Below are positions 7,429-14,979 of a DNA stretch of 48,193 bases, piece by piece. Both the position numbers and the translations under genes were made by a program. The notes beneath the pieces were generated by a model. The model had not been told where the DNA came from. It ran no database searches and saw nothing but the letters and a program-made list of their open reading frames with translations. The stretch's first letter is position 1. Each line of letters opens with the position of its first letter. This DNA is from Acidimicrobiia bacterium (GTDB lineage: Bacteria; Actinomycetota; Acidimicrobiia; Acidimicrobiales; CATQHL01), in the NCBI GenBank assembly GCA_009840735.1, contig VXNF01000090.1, positions 1-48,193 on the forward strand, written 5' to 3'.

Positions 7429-9162
7429 CTACAGGTATTGGCCGGTGGCGACGCGCTCGATGGAGCGTCCGCCGGCGTTGAGGTCGTCGCGGTGGACCAG
7501 GGTGCGCACGAACGTGATCCGCTCGCCTTTCTTGCCGGCGATCTTGGCCCAGTCGTCGGGATTTGTGGTGTTGGGCAGGTCCTCGTGCTCGGTGTGCTCC
7601 TGGCCGACCGACTGCAGCAAGTCCTCGAGGGCGATGCCAGCCGGCCCGCCGGCGATCACGCGCTTGATGGCCAGCGTCTTGGCCCGCCGGACGATGTTCT
7701 CGATCATTGCCCCCGAGGCGAAGTCGCGGAAGTACATCGTCTCCTTGTCGCCGTTCTGGTAGGTGACCTCGAGGAACTCGTTGCGCGGCTCGGCGCTGTA
7801 CATCTCCGCCACGACCTGCTCGATCATGCCGCGGACTGCCTTGTCCCGCTCGCCGCCGCCGATGGTCTCCACGGCGCCGTGGGAGATCGGCAGGTCCACG
7901 GTGAGGTAGCGGGCGAAGATGGCCGCGGCGGCTTCGGCGCCGGGTCGTTCGATCTTGATCTTCACGTCGAGGCGGCCCGGTCGCAGGATCGCCGGATCGA
8001 TCAGATCCTCCCGGTTGGAGGCACCGATGACGATGACGTTGCGAAGCGCCTCCACGCCGTCGATCTCCGCGAGCAGCTGCGGCACGACGGTGGACTCCAT
8101 GTCCGAGCTGATGCCGCTGCCGCGCATCCGGAACAGCGACTCCATCTCGTCGAAGAAGACGATGACCGGCCAGCCTTCGGCGGAGCGGTCCCGGGCCTGC
8201 TGGAAGACCCGGCGGATCTGCCGCTCGGTCTCGCCCACGTACTTGTTGAGCAGCTCGGGGCCCTTGATGTTCAAGAAGTAGCTCCGTGCCTTGGCGTCGC
8301 CGCTGGCGCGGGCCACCTTGGTGGCCAGCGAGTTGGCCACCGCCTTGGCTATGAGGGTCTTGCCGCAGCCGGGCGGCCCGTAGAGCAGGATGCCCTTCGG
8401 CGCCGGCAGGCGGTGGTCGGCGAACAGGTCGGCGTGCAGGAACGGCAGCTCCACGGCGTCGATGATCTTCTCGATCTGCTCGTCGAGGCCCCCGACGTCC
8501 TCGTAGGTGACCTCCGGCACCTCCTCGAGCACCAGGTCTTCGACCTCCGAGCGGGTCAGGCGCTCGATGAGCAGGCCCGAGCGGGTGTCCATGAGCATCG
8601 GATCGCCCACCCGCAGGGCCGCGCCGGCCAAGCCCTCGGCGAGGTCCACGACCCGCTCCTCGTCGGCGCGGCAGCTGACCACCGCCCGGTCGCCCCCTTC
8701 GAGCACCTCGGTCAGGGTGACGACCTCGCCGGTGCCGTCGGCGCCGCGGGCCAGCACCACGCTCAGCGAGTCGTTCAGCGCCACCTCCTGGCCCCGCTCG
8801 AGGGCGCCCTCGACTTCGGGATGGATCGCCACGCGCAGCTTGCGACCCGAGGAGAACACATCTGCGGTGCCGTCGTCGTTGAGGGCCAGCACGGTGCCGT
8901 AGGCGTTGGGGGTCTGGGTGAGCTTCTCGACCTCCTCCCGCAGCGCGCCGATGTGCTCGCGCTTCTCGCGCAGGGTGTGGGTCAGCTTCTCGTTCGCCGA
9001 GACGGCCTGAGCCAGCTGCCCTTTGGTCTCCAGCAGGCGCTCCTCGAGGGTGCGGATGCGTTGGGGGGTGTCTTGGAGGCGCCTGCGCAGCGCCTCGACC
9101 TCCTGGCGCAGGAGCTTCAGCTGGACGGCCTGATCTTTGGGCGCCTCGTCGATCGTGCTCAC
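7429..9162 (-). CDS. arc: Proteasomal AAA+ ATPase Arc/Mpa
   Basis: Arc/Mpa binds Pup through its N-terminal coiled coil, unfolds the tagged protein and feeds it into the 20S core. With the GTG start used here the protein has 577 residues, close to the 590-610 usual for the family. The coiled coil covers about 10-85, tandem OB folds about 88-195, and the AAA module about 200-520, with Walker A GPPGCGKT at 262-269 and Walker [11 protein letters not shown] near 333-342. The end is GQYL, the penultimate-Tyr docking tail that inserts into the alpha ring. The frame stays open to 9291, but the extra 43 codons read like non-coding DNA, and GGAGG just precedes the chosen GTG, admittedly only 2 bases away. 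The start is therefore tentative. It diverges from the ferredoxin gene. Confidence 0.95.
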   Translation of the reverse strand: MSTIDEAPKDQAVQLKLLRQEVEALRRRLQDTPQRIRTLEERLLETKGQLAQAVSANEKLTHTLREKREHIGALREEVEKLTQTPNAYGTVLALNDDGTADVFSSGRKLRVAIHPEVEGALERGQEVALNDSLSVVLARGADGTGEVVTLTEVLEGGDRAVVSCRADEERVVDLAEGLAGAALRVGDPMLMDTRSGLLIERLTRSEVEDLVLEEVPEVTYEDVGGLDEQIEKIIDAVELPFLHADLFADHRLPAPKGILLYGPPGCGKTLIAKAVANSLATKVARASGDAKARSYFLNIKGPELLNKYVGETERQIRRVFQQARDRSAEGWPVIVFFDEMESLFRMRGSGISSDMESTVVPQLLAEIDGVEALRNVIVIGASNREDLIDPAILRPGRLDVKIKIERPGAEAAAAIFARYLTVDLPISHGAVETIGGGERDKAVRGMIEQVVAEMYSAEPRNEFLEVTYQNGDKETMYFRDFASGAMIENIVRRAKTLAIKRVIAGGPAGIALEDLLQSVGQEHTEHEDLPNTTNPDDWAKIAGKKGERITFVRTLVHRDDLNAGGRSIERVATGQYL

Positions 9163-9282
9163 CTCCTCCGGGCGGTCGTCTGCGACCCTACACGCGGCGT
9201 TGTCTGTTTCGGTGACTGCCCGCGCGGTCTGCTGGGCGAAGGCGCCGGGCCGGATCCATGCGGGAGGGGTGCAGGGTGGCGC

Positions 9283-9302
9283 TATACTCACCGAGGCGGT
9301 GA
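9283..9302 (+). promoter_or_regulatory. Putative ferredoxin promoter with overlapping inverted repeat
   Basis: A good -10 hexamer, TATACT (9283-9288), lies about 60 bases before the ferredoxin ATG. It is overlapped and followed by a perfect 6-bp inverted repeat, TCACCG-agg-CGGTGA (9288-9302), placed where transcription would start. No convincing -35 box is visible. The repeat could be an operator, or a hairpin in the leader. Confidence 0.4.
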
Positions 9303-9346
9303 ATACCGGTCAGCCACGCAGCGTCCAGTGAATCGGGAGCGGCAAG

Positions 9347-9586
9347 ATGAAGGTCTGGATCGACCAGGATCTCTGCACGGGAGACGGTCTCTGCGAGGAG
9401 ATCGCCCCAGACGTGTTCACGCTGCTCGACGACGGCTTGGCGTATGTGCGCGAGGGCGACACCATCTTCAGCGACCCGGGCGGACCCAGCGGACTGGCCG
9501 TTGTGCCCGAGGGCCAAGAAGAGGCGACCATCGAGTCCGCCGAGGAATGCCCCGGGGAGTGCATCTTCATCGAGATCGACGCCTGA
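9347..9586 (+). CDS. Small ferredoxin, [3Fe-4S] or Asp-ligated cluster
   Basis: This 79-residue acidic protein has the pattern C10-x2-D13-x2-C16 and C68-P. That is the single-cluster bacterial ferredoxin motif with Asp at the second ligand position. Such proteins carry a [3Fe-4S] cluster, or a [4Fe-4S] cluster with Asp as ligand, and pass single electrons to partners such as cytochromes P450. A further Cys, C72, follows in ECPGEC. About 25 extra residues (DGLAYVREGDTIFSDPGG region) lie between the two halves, as in many actinobacterial ferredoxins. The start ATG is preceded by GGGAGCGGCAAG. No redox partner is encoded nearby, and its role beside arc is unknown. Confidence 0.88.
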   Translation: MKVWIDQDLCTGDGLCEEIAPDVFTLLDDGLAYVREGDTIFSDPGGPSGLAVVPEGQEEATIESAEECPGECIFIEIDA

Positions 9587-9594
9587 GCGGCGCC

Positions 9595-9618
9595 GGGCCG
9601 GTGCGCCGGTTCCGGCCC
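9595..9618. terminator. Hairpin between convergent ferredoxin and cvpA-like genes
   Basis: A perfect 7-bp inverted repeat, GGGCCGG / CCGGCCC, with a 10-base loop lies 9 bases after the ferredoxin stop and 16 bases before the end of the convergent gene. There is no T-tract, which is common for actinobacterial terminators. Confidence 0.5.
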
Positions 9619-9634
9619 TGTCAGCCCGGCCCGG

Positions 9635-10144
9635 TCAGCCCGGCTCGAGTCGCACCCACGCCACGGCGCGGTCGAGGCCCTCCGGCGGCGGGGGCAGGTG
9701 CTCCAGGCTCGCTCGCAGCAGATGCGAGCTCTCGCTTGTCTCGGTCAGCCAGCCGGGTGTGCTCGCCACAGTCGGCGCCAGCAGCCACACCAGGGCGGCT
9801 GCCACCGCGGTCGCCGCCAGGAGGCCGGCTATCCGGTCGGCGGTGCGCAGCGGTCCCGGCAAGGCGAGATGGAGGATCCGCCCGAGCGCGTAACCGGCGA
9901 GGTGGCCTGCCAGCGCCCCGGTTGCCAGGACGCCGGCGCTCACACCCAGGGGGTAGGCCGTCGGGTGCCAGCCCTCGGCGGCCGGCGCGACCTCCGCGAG
10001 CGCCCACGGCAGCAGCCGGACCGCGCCGATAAGACCCGGCGCCACTCCCAGCCAGGCCAGCCCGGGTCGTAGCAGCCCGGTCCGCAGCCCCACCAGCGCG
10101 GCGAGCAGCAGCAGGCCCGCCACCGCCAAGTCGAGAAGGTTCAC
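9635..10144 (-). CDS. CvpA-family-like integral membrane protein
   Basis: The 169-residue protein starts MNLLDLAVAGLLLLAALVGLRTG and has four hydrophobic helices at about 3-25, 28-50, 65-88 and 104-125, with a polar tail of about 40 residues. The first helix followed by GLRTGLLRPG and the later AGYALGRILH resemble the CvpA / colicin V production family, which is also the membrane part of the mycobacterial acid-resistance protease MarP. No protease domain follows here. The family's function outside purF-linked CvpA and MarP is poorly defined. It lies 12 bp downstream of trmI on the same strand. Identification rests on topology and the N-terminal motif only. Confidence 0.55.
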   Translation of the reverse strand: MNLLDLAVAGLLLLAALVGLRTGLLRPGLAWLGVAPGLIGAVRLLPWALAEVAPAAEGWHPTAYPLGVSAGVLATGALAGHLAGYALGRILHLALPGPLRTADRIAGLLAATAVAAALVWLLAPTVASTPGWLTETSESSHLLRASLEHLPPPPEGLDRAVAWVRLEPG

Positions 10145-10156
10145 GTCCTGCCGCCG

Positions 10157-10966
10157 CTAGGCTCCCAGCCGCCGGGCGTGGGTCAAGAACCCGGTGTGGG
10201 CGACCATCCGATGGTCGGGCCGGACCGCTTCGCCGGCGATGTGCCAGCCTCGCTGCAGCACCTCCACGGTGGCGGCGAGCGCCCAGGGCCCGCGCTCCAA
10301 CGACTCGCGCAGGCGCGCCGCCTGGACCACGCTGGGGGTGTAGGCGATGAGGATGCCGCCGGGCAGGAGACGGTCAGCGGCGTGGGGCGCCACCCGCCAC
10401 GGCTCGGGCAGGTCCAGCGCCACGCGGTCCAGATCCTCCACGTCGATGCCCTCGTAGCAGTCGCGTTCGGAGAGGTGGTAGCGGGCGAGCGCCTCCGGGC
10501 CGAGGAACTCCTGCACATTCTTGCTGGCGCGGCGGGCGAAGTCGGGGCGGATCTCATAGCCGAACACTTCCGCGCCGGCTCGCAGCAGGGCCAAGGACAG
10601 CGCGCCCGAACCCACCCCGGACTCCAGGACTCGCTGGCCGGGAGCGATGTCGGCCAGCAGCAGCATCGGGCCGAGGTCCTTGGGATAGATGACCTGGGCG
10701 CCTCGCTTCATCTTCACGACGAAGTCCGACAGCGTCGGGCGGAATGCCAAGAAGCGCGTGCCGCCGACAGAGCGCACCTCGCTGCCCTCGGGGCGGCCCA
10801 TGAGGTCGTCCCAGGCCAGGAGCCCGGAATGGGAGTGGAAGAACCCTCCCGCGGTGAGGCGCCGCAGGTAGCTGCGGTTCTTCCCGTCCACCAGCAGCAC
10901 GAGGTCACCGTCGCTGAAACCGCCGCCCGCCCCGACGCCGGCGGTTGGGTCGTTCGGTTCGGCCAC
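10157..10966 (-). CDS. trmI: tRNA (adenine-N1-)-methyltransferase, TrmI type
   Basis: TrmI methylates N1 of A58 in the tRNA T-loop with S-adenosylmethionine and works as a homotetramer. The 269 residues match the actinobacterial Rv2118c type: an N-terminal beta-rich part (FSDGDLVLLVDGKNRSYLRRL), then the Rossmann motif I VLESGVGSGALSLALLRAGA at about 112-131, GYEIRPDFARRASKNV for ribose binding, and VALDLPEPWRV carrying the catalytic Asp. The conserved YPKDLGPMLL loop is present. The start is GTG, nine bases after the preceding small gene's stop. Location near arc is also seen in mycobacteria, so this is conserved synteny. Confidence 0.93.
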   Translation of the reverse strand: MAEPNDPTAGVGAGGGFSDGDLVLLVDGKNRSYLRRLTAGGFFHSHSGLLAWDDLMGRPEGSEVRSVGGTRFLAFRPTLSDFVVKMKRGAQVIYPKDLGPMLLLADIAPGQRVLESGVGSGALSLALLRAGAEVFGYEIRPDFARRASKNVQEFLGPEALARYHLSERDCYEGIDVEDLDRVALDLPEPWRVAPHAADRLLPGGILIAYTPSVVQAARLRESLERGPWALAATVEVLQRGWHIAGEAVRPDHRMVAHTGFLTHARRLGA

Positions 10967-10975
10967 GCTCGTCGC

Positions 10976-11206
10976 TCAGCGGCGCCGCCGCGGCGGGCCG
11001 GCGGTGACGGCGAGCCGCTCGCCGGGGCGCATCCGCAGCTTGGTGCGAACTGCGGGCCGAGCGGGCCAGAGCGCGCGGCGCAGGCCGCGCAGCCCCCACG
11101 ACATCGCCCCGACGAGGAGCCACAGGTCGCTGCGGCCGAGCAGCCCGCGGCTGACGCCCCGCCGTCGCCCCAGCGCCAGGGCCCGGGCTGTGGCTGCGGC
11201 GATCAC
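10976..11206 (-). CDS. Small basic hypothetical protein
   Basis: A 76-residue protein starting at GTG (VIAAATARALALGRRRG). It is Arg-rich (about one residue in four) with one weakly hydrophobic segment around 29-47 (LWLLVGAMSWGLRGLRRALW) and a basic tail ending RRRR. It begins 4 bp after the stop of the preceding small gene and ends 9 bp before trmI, which makes it the third of three coupled small genes on this strand. No family was recognised. Arg-rich shadow frames are common at this GC, so the evidence is mainly the tight packing. Confidence 0.5.
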   Translation of the reverse strand: MIAAATARALALGRRRGVSRGLLGRSDLWLLVGAMSWGLRGLRRALWPARPAVRTKLRMRPGERLAVTAGPPRRRR

Positions 11207-11210
11207 CGGG

Positions 11211-11426
11211 TCAGTACCTGCGCAGCTCGACGAAGGTGCGCGTCAGGCGGCCGCGCCGGCGGCCCAGGAAGAACGCCAGGACGACCAGAGCGGCCCCGCC
11301 GATGACGCTGACCCGAAAGCCGCTGCGCCGGGCGGGTGCGCTGGCGGCGTTCAGAGAGTCGGCCAGTGCCTGCAGACGCGCCTGGAGATCGTCCCGCGTG
11401 ATCGGAGCGGTATGGGCGGCGCTCAC
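11211..11426 (-). CDS. Small single-pass membrane protein
   Basis: With the GTG overlapping the stop of the previous gene (GTGA), this is a 71-residue protein. An N-terminal amphipathic helix (RDDLQARLQALADSLNAA) is followed by one transmembrane helix (RVSVIGGAALVVLAFFLG) and a basic end RRRGRLTRTFVELRRY. The G(Q)RRG...VE(I/L)RR ending recurs, as I recall, in short uncharacterised membrane proteins of Acidimicrobiia next to holin-like genes. A good ribosome site, GGAGGAA, lies 4 bases before the start inside the upstream gene. Longer upstream starts in this frame would overlap most of that gene and are rejected. Confidence 0.72.
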   Translation of the reverse strand: MSAAHTAPITRDDLQARLQALADSLNAASAPARRSGFRVSVIGGAALVVLAFFLGRRRGRLTRTFVELRRY

Positions 11427-11809
11427 CGTTCCTCCTCCGGCGAGCCGCGTCGGCGCGCCCGTGCGCCCGCCCGCGCGAACAGGAACACCACGAGCACCGC
11501 GGCCAGCACAATTCCGTACGGCGCCCAGCTGAGGTTGCCGCTGAGGTGCCCTCCGGTCTCGGTCTGCAGGGCCCGCAGCCCGCCGAGGGCCAACAGGACT
11601 AGTCCGGTGCAGACGAAGACGCCGCCGAGGAGCCCGAAGCCCAGCCACGCCGCCAGCCGCTTGAGCGGATCGACGGCCTCCTGGCGGAGATAGGCGAGGA
11701 CGGTCTCACGCAGGTCGGCCAGAGCCTCCGCCGGCTCTGGCGGTGCCTCGGCGGCATCCGCTCCGGCGCCGTCGGAGGGCGGTGCCGGATCGCCGCTCGC
11801 GGGTGCCAC
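11423..11809 (-). CDS. Holin-X-like actinobacterial membrane protein
   Basis: The 128-residue protein has a Pro/Ala/Glu-rich N-terminus (1-28), an amphipathic stretch (LADLRETVLAYLRQEAVDPLKRLAAW) and two transmembrane helices at about 53-76 and 95-113, then a basic tail ending SPEEER. This layout matches the actinobacterial 'phage holin' superfamily proteins (PF07332-like). These are normal chromosomal genes of unknown role and not phage lysis genes. Its stop overlaps the start of the following membrane protein by 4 bases, so the two are translationally coupled. A 21-bp palindrome lies just upstream. Confidence 0.65.
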   Translation of the reverse strand: MAPASGDPAPPSDGAGADAAEAPPEPAEALADLRETVLAYLRQEAVDPLKRLAAWLGFGLLGGVFVCTGLVLLALGGLRALQTETGGHLSGNLSWAPYGIVLAAVLVVFLFARAGARARRRGSPEEER

Positions 11810-11828
11810 GCCGGTGAGTCTACCGCTG

Positions 11829-11849
11829 CGCCTCAGAGGCTCTGAGGCG
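11829..11849. promoter_or_regulatory. Near-perfect 21-bp palindrome between dacB and the holin-like gene
   Basis: The arms CGCCTCAGAG and CTCTGAGGCG are perfect 10-bp complements around a single central G. The site lies 16 bp after the dacB stop and 20 bp before the ATG of the holin-like gene, both on the minus strand. It could be the dacB terminator or an operator for the three-gene membrane operon. The one-base spacer favours a protein site, although a 8-9 bp hairpin is also possible. Confidence 0.5.
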
Positions 11850-11865
11850 GGACGCCCGAAGGGGC

Positions 11866-13302
11866 TCAGCCGGGTGCGCCGAGGTCGCCGTCCGCCTCTG
11901 CGTAGCTGGGGTGGGCAACCAGGATCTCCAGCAGCTGCTGCAGGAAGGCGTCGGCGTCGATTGCGGCGAGCGTCTCGCCGTTCAAGATGGCGGCGAAGGT
12001 AATCGGTCGGTCGTCGCTGCCGGTCACGAACCCCGCCAGGGAGGACACGCCCGGCAGCGAGCCGGTCTTGGCCCGCACCCGCCCGACCGCGGCGGAGTCC
12101 GCGAAGCGATTGCGCAACGTGCCCGACTCCCCCACGACGGGAAGGTAGGAGGCCAACGGCCCCTCAGGGCCGCCGATCTCGAGGATGGTGCCGACTTGAC
12201 GGCAGGTGAGCTGGTTGTCGGGGCTGAGGCCCGAGCCGTCGGCGGGCGGGAACACCAGCACGGGCTGCCCGGCGTCCTCGGCCAGCAGCTCCAGGGTGGC
12301 CAGGGCGCCGTCGAGGGTCGAACCTCTGCCCGACCAGGCCCGGCCCACCTCCTTCAGCAGCAGCTCGGCGGTCGTGTTGTCGCTCTCGGTAAGCATGAAT
12401 CGCAGATAGCTGCTCAGCGGCGCCGACTCGATCCGGCCCAGCTCCAGATACTCGCTGAAGTCTCGCTCGGGAGCGGCCACACCGGGACGCGCCGGGATCC
12501 GCACGTTGCGGGCTTCGAGCATGTCGTCGAAGAGCACGGCGGTGCGCAGCGCCGGCGCCGGCTCGGGCAGCAGGCCCGCCGTGGCGAGGATTCCCTCCGG
12601 GGTCTGGAACCCCTGATTGAGGGCGACCGGGTTGAGGGTGCCGACGGCGCCGACCTGCACCCACTCAGCGGGCCAAGAGGCGACCGCACCGGCGTCGTCG
12701 TAACGACTCTCCACGGCGATGACCGCGCCGTCGATGCGGGTGAGGCCGCCGGCGACCAGGTCGCCGGCGAGATCGTCCAGCGGGGTCGCCTCGGCGCCCA
12801 GCGCCGCCAGCAGCGCGGCGTACTCTGTCGTCGCCAAAAGCGGGTCCCCGCCGCCTAGCAGGTAAAGGTCGCTGGGTAGGACACCGTCGCTGGGCGCGGA
12901 CTCGGCGATCGCTGCGGTCCGGTAGGTGAAGTCTGGTCCCAGGGCCGAGAGGGCCGCGTGGGCCGTGGCGAGCTTCTGCAGCGAGGCCGGGGTGAGAGGC
13001 ACCTCGGGGTCCTTCACGAACAGGTCCTCGCCGTCTTGGCGCACGACGACGCAGCTCTGCGCCGGGGCGTTGAGGGCCAATGCCGTGAGGTCGCGCTCCA
13101 GGGTCACCTCGCGGCGCGGCGCCGTCACCGGTACCACGCTCGTGGTGACCGTCGGCACCCGCCGCGCCGACAGCAGCGGCATGGCGACCTCTGACACCCC
13201 GAGGGGCTCACCCGGCGGCGGTTCGTCGGCCAGCTGGTTGGACACCAGCAACGAGGCGACCGCCACGGCGAACAGCACCAACGGCACGAAGACGCGGAAC
13301 AT
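11866..13302 (-). CDS. dacB: D-Ala-D-Ala carboxypeptidase/endopeptidase, PBP4 (DacB, S13) family
   Basis: This penicillin-binding protein trims or cleaves peptidoglycan peptides outside the membrane. Counting from the upstream TTG, the catalytic triad of motifs is complete: S110-L-Q-K113, S310-D-N312 and K415-T-G417. An N-terminal hydrophobic helix (about 5-25, VFVPLVLFAVAVASLLVS) acts as signal anchor, followed by a 45-residue Pro-rich linker. I use the ATG three codons after that TTG, giving 478 residues; the TTG (13311) is possible. The long insertion between the first and second motifs (about 160-290) is typical of the S13 family. It diverges from the plus-strand genes at 13413. Confidence 0.92.
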   Translation of the reverse strand: MFRVFVPLVLFAVAVASLLVSNQLADEPPPGEPLGVSEVAMPLLSARRVPTVTTSVVPVTAPRREVTLERDLTALALNAPAQSCVVVRQDGEDLFVKDPEVPLTPASLQKLATAHAALSALGPDFTYRTAAIAESAPSDGVLPSDLYLLGGGDPLLATTEYAALLAALGAEATPLDDLAGDLVAGGLTRIDGAVIAVESRYDDAGAVASWPAEWVQVGAVGTLNPVALNQGFQTPEGILATAGLLPEPAPALRTAVLFDDMLEARNVRIPARPGVAAPERDFSEYLELGRIESAPLSSYLRFMLTESDNTTAELLLKEVGRAWSGRGSTLDGALATLELLAEDAGQPVLVFPPADGSGLSPDNQLTCRQVGTILEIGGPEGPLASYLPVVGESGTLRNRFADSAAVGRVRAKTGSLPGVSSLAGFVTGSDDRPITFAAILNGETLAAIDADAFLQQLLEILVAHPSYAEADGDLGAPG

Positions 13303-13412
13303 ACCGCCCAAACTGTACGCCCGCTGGGCGCGCCCTCGGCGCGGCGCGGCCCAGGGACCGCCCGCGGCGCCAGAAGCCGCGCTCGGCGCGACAGAGGCGG
13401 TACGGTCAGGGC

Positions 13413-13805
13413 GTGCAGATCGTGGCCGCCCTTTTCATCGAGGAAATCGATGTCCGGCAGGTGCCGGGCCCGTCTACTCGCCTCGACCTCACGGGGGCGC
13501 ACTTCTCGGTGGCGGCACCCGACGCGTTGCCGCTGGTTTGGACGCCGCACCTCGTGGTGATCGTGCGTTGCCCCGCCGACGGCGACGGCAACGAGGTACT
13601 TGAGGTGGTCTACACCCGCGACGGCGAGCAGATCGCCCGCAACGTGCAGTACCTGCAGGTGGAGCCGGGCAAGTTCAGCTTCCGCCTCGTGCGAGCTGAG
13701 CTGCAGTTCGAGGATTACTCCACGGTCGAGGCGCATTGCCGCCTCGGCAGCGGCCCGACAGTGGTGGTCCCCTACACGATGCTGCCACCGGCGGCGGACG
13801 CGTGA
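13413..13805 (+). CDS. Conserved-looking hypothetical beta-rich protein
   Basis: A 130-residue protein starting at GTG (VQIVAALFIEEIDVRQVPGP). It alternates short hydrophobic strands with polar turns (LVVIVRCPADGDG, EVLEVVYTRDGEQIARNVQ, KFSFRLVRAELQFEDYST, TVVVPYTMLPP), as expected for an all-beta, immunoglobulin-like domain. It has no signal peptide or membrane segment. I do not recognise a named family with confidence. The gene is the first of a plus-strand run and ends 25 bp before the FIST gene, so it may share its promoter. Codon third positions are strongly G/C, as in its neighbours, which supports its being real. Confidence 0.78.
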   Translation: MQIVAALFIEEIDVRQVPGPSTRLDLTGAHFSVAAPDALPLVWTPHLVVIVRCPADGDGNEVLEVVYTRDGEQIARNVQYLQVEPGKFSFRLVRAELQFEDYSTVEAHCRLGSGPTVVVPYTMLPPAADA

Positions 13806-13830
13806 GCCCGACGACGCAGGCAGCGCTCCG

Positions 13831-14979
13831 ATGAGCTTCGCGGTGGCCGTCTCGGAGGCAGAAGCCACCGCGGACGCGGCTGCGGCGGTCGCCGACGATC
13901 TGGCCGCGGCGTGCGAGGCCGAACCGCTCGCCGCCGTGGTGTTCTTCGCCACCGCGGCGCACCTCGACGCCATGGACACCCTGGCCGGCACGCTGGCCGA
14001 GCGGCTCGCGCCGGAGGTGCTGTTGGGCGGCGGCGCGGTGTCGGTGATCGCCGGGGGCCAGGAGCTCGAGGAGACGCCCGCGGTGGCGGCTTGGGCCGCC
14101 CCCCTCGCCGGTGCCGTGCCGGTCCGCCTCACCGCCGGCATCGGCGGCGAGCGCTCGCCCCTAGAGGACCTGCCGCCGCTGGGCGGCGAGCCGCGCACCT
14201 TGGTGCTGCTGGCCGATCCGTTCAGCTTCCCCGCCGACCGCCTCCTGGCAGAGCTTGCCGCCGAGCGTCCTGAGGTACGCGCCGTCGGCGGTCTGGCCTC
14301 GGCCTCCGCGACGGCGGGAGGCAACCGGTTGGTGCTCGGCGGCGAGGTGTTCGACGACGGCGCCGTCGGCCTCCTGCTGGCGCCGGCGACCGATGTCGAG
14401 ACCGTGGTGTCCCAAGGGTGCCGGCCGATCGGGCGGCCCTATGCGGTGACCCGCGGCGAGCGCAACCTGATCCACGAGTTGGGGGGCCGCCCCGCCCTCG
14501 AGCGTCTGCAGGAGATCGTGGAGGGCCTCGACGCCGCCGAGCGCGCCCTGGTGCAGCGCGGCCTCCATGTGGGAATCGTCGTGAACGAGCACAAACTGGA
14601 CTTCGGCCGGGGCGACTTCTTGGTGCGGGGCGTGCTGGGGCTGGAGCGGCAGTCCCGCGCCCTCGCGGTGGGCGACATCGTGGAGACGGGCACCACGGTG
14701 CAGTTCCACGTGCGCGACGCCGCCAGCGCACGCGACGACCTCACCGGCCTGATGGCCTCTCAGCGCGCCGAGGGCGCCTTGCTGTTCACCTGCAACGGAA
14801 GGGGGCGGCGCCTCTTCGAGGCCGCTCACCACGACGCCTCGGTCGTCTCGGGCGCCATCGCCCCCGGTGCGGTGGCAGGGATGTTCTGCGCCGGCGAGAT
14901 TGGCCCCGTCGGGCCGCGCAGCTACCTGCACGGCTTTACCGCCTCGGTGGCGCTGTTCGGGGGGGCCGCGGGCCGATGA
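13831..14979 (+). CDS. FIST N/C domain sensor protein
   Basis: The 382-residue protein has the FIST N-terminal domain (about 25-205, with the glycine-rich VLLGGGAVSVIAGGQELEE) and the FIST C domain (about 215-365, with GPRSYLHGFTASVALFGG near the end). FIST proteins are intracellular sensors thought to bind small ligands such as amino acids. They are usually encoded near signalling or metabolic genes. There is no attached kinase or methyl-accepting domain. The ATG was chosen because the longer open frame upstream overlaps the preceding gene completely. The stop overlaps the transketolase start, so it is coupled to carbon metabolism genes. Confidence 0.82.
   Translation: MSFAVAVSEAEATADAAAAVADDLAAACEAEPLAAVVFFATAAHLDAMDTLAGTLAERLAPEVLLGGGAVSVIAGGQELEETPAVAAWAAPLAGAVPVRLTAGIGGERSPLEDLPPLGGEPRTLVLLADPFSFPADRLLAELAAERPEVRAVGGLASASATAGGNRLVLGGEVFDDGAVGLLLAPATDVETVVSQGCRPIGRPYAVTRGERNLIHELGGRPALERLQEIVEGLDAAERALVQRGLHVGIVVNEHKLDFGRGDFLVRGVLGLERQSRALAVGDIVETGTTVQFHVRDAASARDDLTGLMASQRAEGALLFTCNGRGRRLFEAAHHDASVVSGAIAPGAVAGMFCAGEIGPVGPRSYLHGFTASVALFGGAAGR

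Noticed and set aside
9163-9291. 43-codon N-terminal extension of Arc
   Set aside because: Its residues ([12 protein letters not shown]) do not resemble the coiled-coil start of the family and it would cover the ferredoxin promoter.
7309-10032. Very long plus-strand open frame of 907 codons opposite arc, dop and cvpA
   Set aside because: It is a shadow of the high-GC minus-strand genes; its translation is rich in His/Gln/Asp/Val patterns and no domain is seen, while the opposite frames encode Arc and Dop unambiguously.
11423-11809. Prophage remnant suggested by the holin-like protein
   Set aside because: No lysin, portal, integrase or att-like repeats are nearby; such holin-like proteins are ordinary chromosomal genes in actinobacteria.
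14418-14975. Upstream extension of transketolase in the same frame
   Set aside because: It overlaps the FIST gene entirely and is Arg/Gly-rich; the ATG at 14976 gives the normal length and start.
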